From the NCBI GenBank assembly GCA_023511725.1, contig JAIMAY010000010.1, forward strand, positions 1-64,000: a DNA stretch of 64,000 nt, written 5' to 3'. A program made the position numbers and the translations under genes. The notes beneath the pieces are model-generated. The model was not told where the DNA came from. It ran no database searches and saw nothing but the letters and a program-made list of their open reading frames with translations. Each line of letters begins with the position of its first letter. The stretch's first letter is position 1. The DNA comes from Alicyclobacillus sp. (GTDB taxonomy: Bacteria > Bacillota > Bacilli > Alicyclobacillales > Alicyclobacillaceae). Positions 38,513-46,520 of the stretch are shown here, in pieces.

Positions 38513-40261
38513 TCAGCGCCCGCTGACCTCAATCCGGTAACGGCGGTCCGCCAATTGATACAGCGGTCGCCATACAAATCGGTTGACCAGCGTGACCAAG
38601 AGCGCCATGATCACGATGCCCAGGATGATCCGCGGCCAATCGCCTCGCGCCGTGGTTTCCGTGATGTAGGCGCCGAGCCCGCTGGCCGTGAGTGTCGTCG
38701 ACTGCCAATGCACGAGTTCCGCAATGATGCTGGCGTTCCATGCACCGCCGCTGGCGGTGATGCAGCCGGTGATCACATACGGGAAGATACATGGCAGGAT
38801 CAGCGTCTTCCAACGTTCCCAGCCGCGAAGCCGGAGCACCTTGGCCGCCTCTTTGAGGTCGTTCGGGATGGCCTGTGCGCCGGCTATCACGTTGAAGAGT
38901 ATATACCATTGCGTCCCCAGCATCATCAGCGGAATGGCACCGAGTTCAAAGTTGACGTGCAGGTGCAGATACAAGAGCGCAATCAGCGGAAAGAACATGT
39001 TCGCCGGGAACGACGCGAGAATCTGCACCACGGGCTGCGCGATCCGCGACGCGCGCGGGTTGGTACCGATGGCCACGCCGACGGGGATGGTCCAGACCAG
39101 CGCAATCAGCGTCGAGGCCATGACTCGCAGCAGCGTGAACATCCCCAGCAGCACGGCCTGGCCCAGATCCGCCCAGCCCAGGGCCGCAATCTCGTTCACG
39201 CCGATCCATGCATAATACGCGGCGCCAATCGCGATAACCGAGGTCAGAGCCCATGCCAATGCCCTTCGCACGACGCCCTTTCCACGCTGTTCCCGCGTCG
39301 CCTGGCGCCGGGCCATCACCGTGTGGAGGATGGCTCTATCCAGCGCTCGGTAGGCTGCACCAAAGATGTGCCGAGCTATCCACGCCGACACCTTCGAGCG
39401 GCGAAGCAGATCCAGAAACCACGAGCGCGGCGGATCCTGCGCGTTGCTGAGCTCCATCTTGAACTTCTGCGACCATGCGACCAGCGGACGCCAGAACAAT
39501 TGATCCACGAGGACGATCACGATCACCATCGCCACGATGGCCTCCAGCAGCGCCGGAATGTCGCCCTCGGTCATGGCCTTCGCCATGAAGGAGCCCAGCC
39601 CAGGCAGTTGAATGTTTTGGCCGAGTACGGAGATGGATTCACTCGCGGCGAGGAAGAACCAGCCGCCGCCAAAGGACATCATGCCGTTCCACACGAGGCT
39701 GATCATGCCGTGCGGGAGTTCCAGGCGCGTGAACCGCGTGAAGCCGTCGAACCGCTGAATCGCGGCGGCCTCGCGCAGTTCACGCGGAATGGTGCTGACG
39801 GCGTGATAAAAGCCAAACGTCATATTCCAGACCTGTCCCGTGAAGATGGCGAAGATGGCCGCAAACTCGGCGCCCAACAGCCGATGCGGAAACAGCGCCA
39901 GGAACGCGGTCACGGTCACCGAGAGAAAGCCCAGCACGGGCACCGATTGCAGAATGTCAAGGAGCGGAATCATGATGCGCTCGGCGCGGGCGTGCAGCGC
40001 CGCGAATCGCCCGTATATAAAGGTGAAGATGAGGGACAGCCCCAGCGCGATAAACATGCGCAGGAGAGACCGACCGGCATAGTACGGGAGCATGCGCCAG
40101 TCGAGGCTGATCTGCGGTCCTTCGCCCGGGGAGAAAGGTACACCCATGCCACTGCCCAGCCGAACGATGACGTATAGGAGCGAGAACACGAACAAGATCA
40201 CCACGGCGTCCACCCAGCTGAACCGCACCGGTCGTCCGCCGATGGTCCCCGTTCTGAGCAT
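38513..40261 (-). CDS. Fused double permease of an ABC transporter (NitT/TauT-like)
   Basis: 582 residues containing two binding-protein-dependent permease domains in tandem, joined by a hydrophilic linker (about 280-330). Each half has the ATPase-contact loop: REAAAIQRFDGFTRFTRLELP in the first and KEAAKVLRLRGWERWKTLILP in the second. A two-domain permease can serve both sides of one transporter. First gene of the minus-strand cluster with the ATPase next. No periplasmic-type binding protein is present, so substrate and even direction of transport are uncertain. Confidence 0.9.
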   Translation of the reverse strand: MLRTGTIGGRPVRFSWVDAVVILFVFSLLYVIVRLGSGMGVPFSPGEGPQISLDWRMLPYYAGRSLLRMFIALGLSLIFTFIYGRFAALHARAERIMIPLLDILQSVPVLGFLSVTVTAFLALFPHRLLGAEFAAIFAIFTGQVWNMTFGFYHAVSTIPRELREAAAIQRFDGFTRFTRLELPHGMISLVWNGMMSFGGGWFFLAASESISVLGQNIQLPGLGSFMAKAMTEGDIPALLEAIVAMVIVIVLVDQLFWRPLVAWSQKFKMELSNAQDPPRSWFLDLLRRSKVSAWIARHIFGAAYRALDRAILHTVMARRQATREQRGKGVVRRALAWALTSVIAIGAAYYAWIGVNEIAALGWADLGQAVLLGMFTLLRVMASTLIALVWTIPVGVAIGTNPRASRIAQPVVQILASFPANMFFPLIALLYLHLHVNFELGAIPLMMLGTQWYILFNVIAGAQAIPNDLKEAAKVLRLRGWERWKTLILPCIFPYVITGCITASGGAWNASIIAELVHWQSTTLTASGLGAYITETTARGDWPRIILGIVIMALLVTLVNRFVWRPLYQLADRRYRIEVSGR

Positions 40262-40337
40262 GTACGTCGCCCCCTTCGTCCCATGGTGCTGATCTTCTCC
40301 ACTCTAACATGTCGCCGGATCCAGCTTCAACCCAACA

Positions 40338-40366
40338 TTGACAGCGCCTCTCGGGCGTGATATAGT
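40338..40366 (+). promoter_or_regulatory. Consensus promoter of the metX-hom operon
   Basis: TTGACA (40338-40343), 17 bases, TATAGT (40361-40366), the best promoter in the window. It leads into the SAM riboswitch 40 bases downstream. Confidence 0.85.
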
Positions 40367-40405
40367 AGCGCCAAATTCAATCGCATAGTGCTCGCAAGAC
40401 AACGA

Positions 40406-40515
40406 CTCTTATCAAGAGTGGCGGAGGGACTGGCCCGATGAAGCCCGGCAACCACCGCGGTATGCGGAGAGGTGCCAATTCCTGCAGAACGCAGATGCGT
40501 TCTGAGAGATGAGAG
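40406..40515 (+). ncRNA. SAM-I (S-box) riboswitch
   Basis: The S-box core is plain: closing stem CTCTTATC (40406-40413) pairs with GATGAGAG (40508-40515); inside are AGAGTGGCGGAGGGACTGGC, CCGATGAAGCCCGGCAACC and GGTGCCAATTCC. It binds S-adenosylmethionine and, when bound, lets the terminator at 40543-40570 form, shutting off metX-hom. The 402-base region between the permease start and metX holds only the promoter, this RNA and its terminator. Confidence 0.97.
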
Positions 40516-40542
40516 GAGTGTGTGTCTGACCTGCGTCGTCGG

Positions 40543-40570
40543 AGCCGCTTCTCTCGCAGAAGCGGCTTTT
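40543..40570 (+). terminator. Riboswitch-controlled terminator ahead of metX
   Basis: A 10-pair stem AGCCGCTTCT with its complement (loop CTCGC) followed by TTTCTC. It is the expression platform of the SAM riboswitch. Confidence 0.9.
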
Positions 40571-40663
40571 CTCATAGGTCGAGCGGGCGGACACACAGGC
40601 GGAGGTCTTGCGGACACCCTCGGGGTCCGCGGACATGAACCGCCACGCAGGAGGGATGAACGC

Positions 40664-41824
40664 ATGTCCGTGGAACCTATCCCCTGTTCTTCCATCGCGT
40701 GGGACCCTGCCAGCACCGCGCAGCATGCGAGAGGTGTGCTGCGTATCCCCGGTTTTCACTTTGAATGCGGCGCCATCTTACCCGAGATCGAGATCGCCTT
40801 CGAGACTTGGGGTCGGTTGGATGCCGCCCGCTCGAATGTGATGGTGGTCTGCCATGCGCTGACGGGCGATGCGCATGCCGGCCCGGGCGACACCCCGGGG
40901 TGGTGGCAGGAACTGATTGGGCCGGGTTGTCCCATCGATACCCGGGTATGGTTCGTCGTGGCATCGAATGTGCTCGGGGGATGCGCCGGTTCCAGCGGTC
41001 CGGCATCGCTGGCCTCGGACGGGCGCCCGTATGGGCTTCGCTTTCCGCTGGTGACCGTGCGCGACATGGTCCGCGCCCAGATCTGCTTGCTGGATGCGCT
41101 GGGAGTGGACCGGGTGGACACCGTGATCGGCGGATCGCTCGGAGGGATGCAGGTATGGGAGTGGCCGTTGCTGGCGCCGGGCCGTGTGCGCCGCGCCGTG
41201 GTGATTGCGGCCCATGCAGCGTTCACGCCACTCGCCATCGGCTATAACGAAGCGATGCGGCAGGCGATTGTGGCGGATCCCCACTGGCACGGTGGAGACT
41301 ATTATCGATTCGGTGTGCGGCCAGAGGCGGGCCTCGCCGCGGCGCGAAGCATCGGCATGTTGACCTATCGATCCGACCGTCTCTTCGATGCCCGCTTCGG
41401 GCGTGGCGCGGTGGGGCCAGAGCGGCCGGATGGATGGCCGTTTCGCGGTGATGCGCGCGAGGTGTTCACCACACCACAGTTTCAGGTGGAATCGTATCTG
41501 CATCACCAGGGTGACAAGCTGAATCGGCGCTTTGATGCCAACAGCTACCTGTACCTGACGCGGGCCATGGACAGCCACGACATCGGTCGCGGGCGCGGCG
41601 GATTGGAAGCGGCATTGCGGGCTTTCGATGCGGAGTTGACCGTGATTGGCATCGATACAGATTATCTCTACACACCGCAGCAACTGCGGGAGACGGTGGC
41701 ATTGGCGCGAAGTTGCGGTGTTCGCGCGTCGTACCGCGAGATGTGTTCCGATTATGGTCACGACGCATTTTTGGTGGAACAGTTGAAGCTGGCGCGATTG
41801 CTGGAGGAGGGGGACGGGCGATGA
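40664..41824 (+). CDS. metX: Homoserine O-acetyltransferase MetX
   Basis: 386 residues, ATG at 40664 after AGGAGGGATG. Transfers acetyl from acetyl-CoA to homoserine, the entry to methionine synthesis. Alpha/beta-hydrolase fold with nucleophile S158 in GGSLGGMQ, the family segment NVLGGCAGSSGPAS, and the C-terminal SDYGHDAFL with the catalytic histidine. A family relative could use succinyl-CoA, which sequence alone does not exclude. First gene under the SAM riboswitch; its stop overlaps hom by 4 bases. Confidence 0.95.
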   Translation: MSVEPIPCSSIAWDPASTAQHARGVLRIPGFHFECGAILPEIEIAFETWGRLDAARSNVMVVCHALTGDAHAGPGDTPGWWQELIGPGCPIDTRVWFVVASNVLGGCAGSSGPASLASDGRPYGLRFPLVTVRDMVRAQICLLDALGVDRVDTVIGGSLGGMQVWEWPLLAPGRVRRAVVIAAHAAFTPLAIGYNEAMRQAIVADPHWHGGDYYRFGVRPEAGLAAARSIGMLTYRSDRLFDARFGRGAVGPERPDGWPFRGDAREVFTTPQFQVESYLHHQGDKLNRRFDANSYLYLTRAMDSHDIGRGRGGLEAALRAFDAELTVIGIDTDYLYTPQQLRETVALARSCGVRASYREMCSDYGHDAFLVEQLKLARLLEEGDGR

Positions 41825-42831
41825 AACGGTTGCGGCTCGGACTGCTGGGATGCGGTGTGGTCGGCGGCGGTGTCGTGGAGGGGATTCATCGAAATGCGGA
41901 TCACATCGCCGCTCAGACGGGAGTGGAGGTCTGCATCACCCGCATCGCCGTGCGCGACCTGTCACGCCCGCGAACGCCTCACGTGCGACGCGAGTGGTTG
42001 ACGGATGACTGGCGTCAGGTATGCGAAGCTCCGGATGTGGACGTGGTGGTCGAGGTGATGGGCGGGCTGCACCCGGCGCTCGAGGCCACCCGCCTGGCGC
42101 TGGTTCGAGGCAAGCACGTGGTCACTGCCAACAAGCAGTTGATGGCGCTGCACGGGGAGCATCTGCTGGCCTTGGCCGCGGACAGTGGCCGGGAAATCCT
42201 TTATGAAGCGAGTGTCCTCGGTGGGATCCCGGCCATCCACAACATCCGCACCTATTTTCGCGCCACCCGCGTGCAGCACCTGCGGGGGATCCTGAACGGC
42301 ACATGCAACTACATCCTGACCCGTATGGAGGAGGGGCTGGAGTTCGACGAAGCGCTCCGCCAGGCGCAGGCGGAGGGATACGCCGAGGCTGATCCAACGC
42401 TGGATATCGACGGCTGGGATGCGCTCTACAAGATCCAGATCCTCGCGGCGCTGGCGTTTCATGAACGTATGGATGTCACCGCGATTGCGCGCGAGGGGAT
42501 CCGCAGCGTCAGCGGACAGATGGTCCGGGAGGCACGCGCGAGGGGTCAGCGGGTCCGCCTGGTGGCTGAAGCGGAGCGGACGCCGTCAGGCCGAGTGACC
42601 GCGCGCGTGGGACCACAGTGGTTGGATCCGGCGGATCCGCTGTACAATGTGAACGGAGTCCAGAATGCGCTGTGCGTCAGCGGCGACCTCGCCGGATCCA
42701 TCCTGCTCGCAGGACCGGGGGCCGGACGGTTTCCCACGGCGAGCGCCGTGATGGAGGACATCGTGAAGCTCGCGGGTCAGGTGCGCGATGTCAGACGGAT
42801 GGACCTGCCGCTGTCGGTCAGCGCCGGCTAA
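41821..42831 (+). CDS. hom: Homoserine dehydrogenase
   Basis: 336 residues. Reduces aspartate semialdehyde to homoserine. The coenzyme motif GLLGCGVVGGGVVEG is N-terminal, and the catalytic region NGTCNYILTRMEEG with AEADPTLDIDGWDA is intact. The C-terminal ACT domain usual in longer enzymes is absent, so threonine feedback through that domain is not expected. Overlap with metX by 4 bases puts both enzymes under SAM control, making this a methionine-dedicated copy by inference. Confidence 0.95.
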   Translation: MKRLRLGLLGCGVVGGGVVEGIHRNADHIAAQTGVEVCITRIAVRDLSRPRTPHVRREWLTDDWRQVCEAPDVDVVVEVMGGLHPALEATRLALVRGKHVVTANKQLMALHGEHLLALAADSGREILYEASVLGGIPAIHNIRTYFRATRVQHLRGILNGTCNYILTRMEEGLEFDEALRQAQAEGYAEADPTLDIDGWDALYKIQILAALAFHERMDVTAIAREGIRSVSGQMVREARARGQRVRLVAEAERTPSGRVTARVGPQWLDPADPLYNVNGVQNALCVSGDLAGSILLAGPGAGRFPTASAVMEDIVKLAGQVRDVRRMDLPLSVSAG

Positions 42832-42848
42832 GGGGCGGAGGCGCAAGC

Positions 42849-43652
42849 GTGGGTAGACCATCGGAAGAGCGCCGGACCATCGATGACTGGGCGCGCGAAT
42901 ACGGCATGGTGGTGCTGGATTACGACGGCTTTGACGGCATCGCGGATCCCGCCACACCCATCGAGCGCCAGTTGTTTACGAGGGCCGAGTTCGAGCGGGG
43001 GATAGCGTCGTGCACGGTGGTTTGGCGTCGGGGCTCGTCGAGGCCGCGCGAGAGCCGCGCCGCGCTGGATGATGCTCGGCATACGCCGGAAGCATCCCTC
43101 AAGGCGGAGGATGCGCCCGCTGCTTCGGCTCGGCAGCATGCGGGCCAGCGTACTCAGCTCGGTCCGTGGCGTCGCCGGAGTCTGATCCTGTTCACCTTGC
43201 CGACGTTGGCGGAATGGCTGGTGTTCAGCCTCCTGCAGCAACTGCGCGTGCGGCTGAGGATTCGCTGGTGGTGGTCCGCAGCGCTGCTCGCGGCGGCCCT
43301 ATTTGTGACGGGTGTCGTCCCGGGAACCACGCTGCTGTCGGGGCCGCTGTTCGTTTGGTACGAGGTGATTCGGTGGGGGATTGGCTTGTTCATGGCCGCC
43401 CTCGGTCACGCCGCTGTATCCGTGCTGGGCGGAACCGCGCCTTCGTGGACGGGTACACCTCGCTTTCTCCAGGAGATGGTGTGGTTCGGCACACCCATGC
43501 CGGACTATTTCACGCCGGCGCGAGCTGTGACCAGCGGCGCTGTGCTCGGTGTCGGAATAGGCGCCTTCCGAGACCTCTGGCAGCGGCTTCGGACCCCCGC
43601 GGACGAAGGCAACGCAGCGCCCTCCGAGCGTGATGCGGGCGGAAGCTCATGA
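42849..43652 (+). CDS. Hypothetical membrane protein, third gene of the SAM-controlled operon
   Basis: 267 residues from GTG at 42849, 8 bases after GCGGAGGCG. The first 50 residues are soluble and aromatic/acidic (DDWAREYGMVVLDYDGFDG), then a low-complexity Ala/Arg/Glu linker, then about three membrane spans in the second half (around 115-135, 145-170 and 175-200). It starts 17 bases after hom with no terminator between, so it likely shares SAM-riboswitch control. No family recognised; a transport or anchoring role is only a guess. Confidence 0.7.
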   Translation: MGRPSEERRTIDDWAREYGMVVLDYDGFDGIADPATPIERQLFTRAEFERGIASCTVVWRRGSSRPRESRAALDDARHTPEASLKAEDAPAASARQHAGQRTQLGPWRRRSLILFTLPTLAEWLVFSLLQQLRVRLRIRWWWSAALLAAALFVTGVVPGTTLLSGPLFVWYEVIRWGIGLFMAALGHAAVSVLGGTAPSWTGTPRFLQEMVWFGTPMPDYFTPARAVTSGAVLGVGIGAFRDLWQRLRTPADEGNAAPSERDAGGSS

Positions 43653-43686
43653 CGGGATGGCCAATCCGGTTTCTTTCTCCGCAGGA

Positions 43687-43715
43687 TTGACACGGTGTCA
43701 TTTCCCTGATAGCGT
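43687..43715 (+). promoter_or_regulatory. Promoter with overlapping inverted repeat ahead of the acyl-CoA synthetase
   Basis: TTGACA (43687-43692) and TAGCGT (43710-43715) are 17 bases apart. A perfect inverted repeat TGACAC-G-GTGTCA (43688-43700) covers the -35 box, a good place for a repressor. A second palindrome, GCAGATCTGC, lies at 43735-43744. Confidence 0.5.
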
Positions 43716-43813
43716 TGTCATGTAAGCGTTTCATGCAGATCTGCGGGGAATTTGAATAGCGACAGGAACCGTCCGATTCCGGCTCCGGGCCTGACGCGAG
43801 TGGAGGCACCAGC

Positions 43814-45649
43814 ATGACAAAGCCTTACTCCAATTTGACGGAGTTGCTCGAAGCCAGTGTTACGCGGTACGCGTCGCGACTCGCGCTGCGTACGCCTAGC
43901 GCGCAGGGATATGATGAATGGACGTATGCGCGGCTTTGGCGCGACGTGCGGCAGGTGGCCGGACGCCTGCACGACTGCGGCGTGGCGTCCGGTGACATGG
44001 TCGGGGTGCTCTCGGAGAGTCGCGCGGCATGGGCGATATCCGATTTCGCCGTGACCAGCCTGGGCGCCTGTGTGGTCCCCGTGTACCCCAGTCTGCCTGC
44101 AGGACAGATTCAGTACATTGTGGCGCATGCGGGGATGAAGGGCATGTTTGTGCAGAACGAGGCGCAGTTGGCGAAGCTCTTGGCGATTCCTGAGGAACAG
44201 ATCCCCAGCCTGCGTTTTCTCGTCCTGTACGACGATGACATTCATCCAACCACCCGCGCGGAGGCGGCTCGCCGCTGGGTCCTGTACGATTTTTCGGAGT
44301 GGTTGAACGCGGCCGACGCCTGGACGGAGGAGGCGTGGTTGCGTCACGTGCGGGCGGTGGGACAGGAACAACTCGCCACCATCGTGTACACCTCGGGCAC
44401 GACGGGTACGCCCAAGGGCGTGATGCTCAGCCACGACAATCTGCTCAGCAACGTGGAGGGCATTCAGCAATACGTCAAACTGTATCCGGACGATGTGTCC
44501 CTCTCTTATCTGCCGCTATCCCACATCTTTGAGCGAACGGCGGGCTTGCTGATTCCCCTCGCTGCGGGGAGTCTCATCGTCTACTCCCGCGGCATTGCGG
44601 ATGTCCCCGAGGAGTTCCGGACCGTGGCACCCACCACATTCACCACAGTACCGCGGCTGTTGGAAAAGGTCCATGAGCAGGTCTTGAAACGCATGGCGGA
44701 TGCTCCCGGCTGGCAGCGGTCGCTCTTCCAGCAGGCTGTGGTGGCGGGCACGCGCGCAAGAGTCCAAGGGCAAGCGGTGCCGAGTTGGCGCCTGCGTCTC
44801 TACGACAAGCTGGTCTTCAGCAAGATCCATGAGGCGGTCGGTGGCCGCATGCGCATGGTGGTGGTCGGCGGTGCACCCATGCCGCGGTATGTCGGTGAAT
44901 TCTTCACTGCCGCGGGCCTCACGGTCGTCGAAGGCTATGGTATGACCGAGACGTCACCGGTGGTCTGCGTCAATCCGCCGGATGCCGTGCGCCTGGGAAC
45001 TGCAGGAAAAGTGCTGCCCAACGTGGAGGTCAAGATTGCCGAGGATGGGGAGATCCTCGTCCGAGGTCCCAGCGTGACGCGCGGATATTACCGCAATGAG
45101 GAAGCCACCCGCGAAGCGTTTACGGAGGATGGATTCCTGCGCACCGGCGACATCGGTGAGCTCAGCGCCGATGGCTACCTGAAGATCACGGATCGAAAGA
45201 AGAATCTCCTGATCCTATCGACCGGCAAGAATGTCACGCCGGCACCGATTGAGGCGGAGATCCTGCGCAGCCCGTACATTGATCAGGTGCTGCTGGTCGG
45301 CCACGGCTACAAATTTGTCAGCGCGATTGTGGTTCCGAATGAACCCGCGGTGCGCGAGTGGCTGATTGCGCAGGGGCGTCCCGGCGTGCCGCGGGAGCGC
45401 TGGAGGCATGACGAAGCGCTTCAGGCGTTCCTTCTGCATGAGGTGGAGGAAGCCGTGAAGTCGTTCGCGAGGTTTGAGCAGCCGAAGAAGATCATCATTG
45501 CGGAACCTTTCACCGTGGAAAACGGCATGCTGACGCCGACGTTGAAGGTGAGGGCGCGGCAGGTCCTGGATGCGTACCGCGAGGACATCGAAGCGCTCTA
45601 CACAAGCGCAGCGGCCGCGCAGGAGATTGCGGCTTCGCATGATCACTGA
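43814..45649 (+). CDS. Long-chain acyl-CoA synthetase (FadD/FAA type)
   Basis: 611 residues, ATG at 43814 with GGAGG upstream. Long-chain class with the motifs YTSGTTGTPKG near 195, LPLSHIFERTAG, EGYGMTET, LRTGDIGELSADGYLKITDRKK (split here only for description) and ILSTGKNVTP. It activates fatty acids for oxidation or lipid synthesis. Monocistronic, with a promoter overlapped by an inverted repeat that could bind a fatty-acid-responsive repressor. Ends at a bidirectional terminator shared with folE. Confidence 0.95.
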   Translation: MTKPYSNLTELLEASVTRYASRLALRTPSAQGYDEWTYARLWRDVRQVAGRLHDCGVASGDMVGVLSESRAAWAISDFAVTSLGACVVPVYPSLPAGQIQYIVAHAGMKGMFVQNEAQLAKLLAIPEEQIPSLRFLVLYDDDIHPTTRAEAARRWVLYDFSEWLNAADAWTEEAWLRHVRAVGQEQLATIVYTSGTTGTPKGVMLSHDNLLSNVEGIQQYVKLYPDDVSLSYLPLSHIFERTAGLLIPLAAGSLIVYSRGIADVPEEFRTVAPTTFTTVPRLLEKVHEQVLKRMADAPGWQRSLFQQAVVAGTRARVQGQAVPSWRLRLYDKLVFSKIHEAVGGRMRMVVVGGAPMPRYVGEFFTAAGLTVVEGYGMTETSPVVCVNPPDAVRLGTAGKVLPNVEVKIAEDGEILVRGPSVTRGYYRNEEATREAFTEDGFLRTGDIGELSADGYLKITDRKKNLLILSTGKNVTPAPIEAEILRSPYIDQVLLVGHGYKFVSAIVVPNEPAVREWLIAQGRPGVPRERWRHDEALQAFLLHEVEEAVKSFARFEQPKKIIIAEPFTVENGMLTPTLKVRARQVLDAYREDIEALYTSAAAAQEIAASHDH

Positions 45650-45662
45650 GTCGTCGAAAGTG

Positions 45663-45689
45663 AAAGGACGGGGTGCGCCCCGTCCTTTT
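45663..45689. terminator. Bidirectional terminator between the acyl-CoA synthetase and folE
   Basis: An 11-pair stem AAAGGACGGGG with its complement, loop TGCG, flanked by A-run on one side and TTTT on the other, so it works on both strands. Confidence 0.85.
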
Positions 45690-45724
45690 CAGTTCTCGGG
45701 CCAGCGGTAGCGGCCGATAAGCAA

Positions 45725-46333
45725 TCACACACCCGTGCGGCGCTCGAGCAACCTGAAGAATTCGGCGCGCAGCGTGGCATCGTCGCGGTACTGTCCGCGA
45801 ACCGCGGTCGTGACTGTGCGCGATCCGGGCTTCTTGACCCCCCGTGCACACATGCACAGATGCTCGGCTTCCACCAACACCATGACACCGTGAGGCTTAA
45901 GCACGCGGTCGATGCTGTCCGCAATCTGCTCGGTCATCCGTTCCTGCACCTGCAGGCGGCGGCTGACCACCTCCACCAGGCGGGCGATTTTGCTGAGTCC
46001 GACAATCCGATCCGCCGGCAGATAAGCCACATGCGCCGTGCCAAAGAAGGGCAGCATGTGGTGTTCACACAGGCTGTAGAAGATGATGTCGGCCACGACA
46101 ACCGGACCATCGGTTTTTTCCTCGAACGTGGTGCTGAGCACGCTGTCGGGATCCACCGTCATGCCGGCGAGCAGTTCCTCGTACATTTTGGCCACGCGCA
46201 GCGGCGTATCCGCAAGACCTTCACGGCTCACGTCCTCGCCCAGCAGGCGAAGGATCTCGCGCACATGAGCCGCCACCGCTTCGATCCGCTGTTCGTGCGC
46301 CGTCTCTGTCTGGTTTACAGATGAAGTGATCAT
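45725..46333 (-). CDS. folE: GTP cyclohydrolase I
   Basis: 202 residues from ATG at 46333, 5 bases after AAGGAGG. Converts GTP to dihydroneopterin triphosphate for folate (and queuosine-type) synthesis. Zinc ligands are in SLCEHHMLPFFG and HLCMCARGV; substrate segments GLSKIARLVE and RLQVQERMT are intact. Alone here; folB lies 9 kb away and the rest of the folate genes are outside the window. A minus-strand TATAAT is at 46421-46416. Confidence 0.97.
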   Translation of the reverse strand: MITSSVNQTETAHEQRIEAVAAHVREILRLLGEDVSREGLADTPLRVAKMYEELLAGMTVDPDSVLSTTFEEKTDGPVVVADIIFYSLCEHHMLPFFGTAHVAYLPADRIVGLSKIARLVEVVSRRLQVQERMTEQIADSIDRVLKPHGVMVLVEAEHLCMCARGVKKPGSRTVTTAVRGQYRDDATLRAEFFRLLERRTGV

Positions 46334-46520
46334 GCCAGCCTCCTTGCTGCCACCGGCGAGTTCATGCACGCGCATGCCGCCGGCCGCTGTGGCACGTTTG
46401 CCGTCTGTCCACCCTATTATACCCGAACCCTTCGCCGGCGGCCGCGGCGCGAAGGGCGCTTGTCCTGCAGAAACACACCGTGATAGGCTAGAGGGTGCTG
46501 CACGCGGAAGGAGGAGAGGG

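Noticed and set aside
38555-40177. A 540-codon plus-strand frame opposite the fused permease
   Set aside because: Low-quality His/Arg/Gln-rich shadow; the minus strand encodes two clear permease domains.
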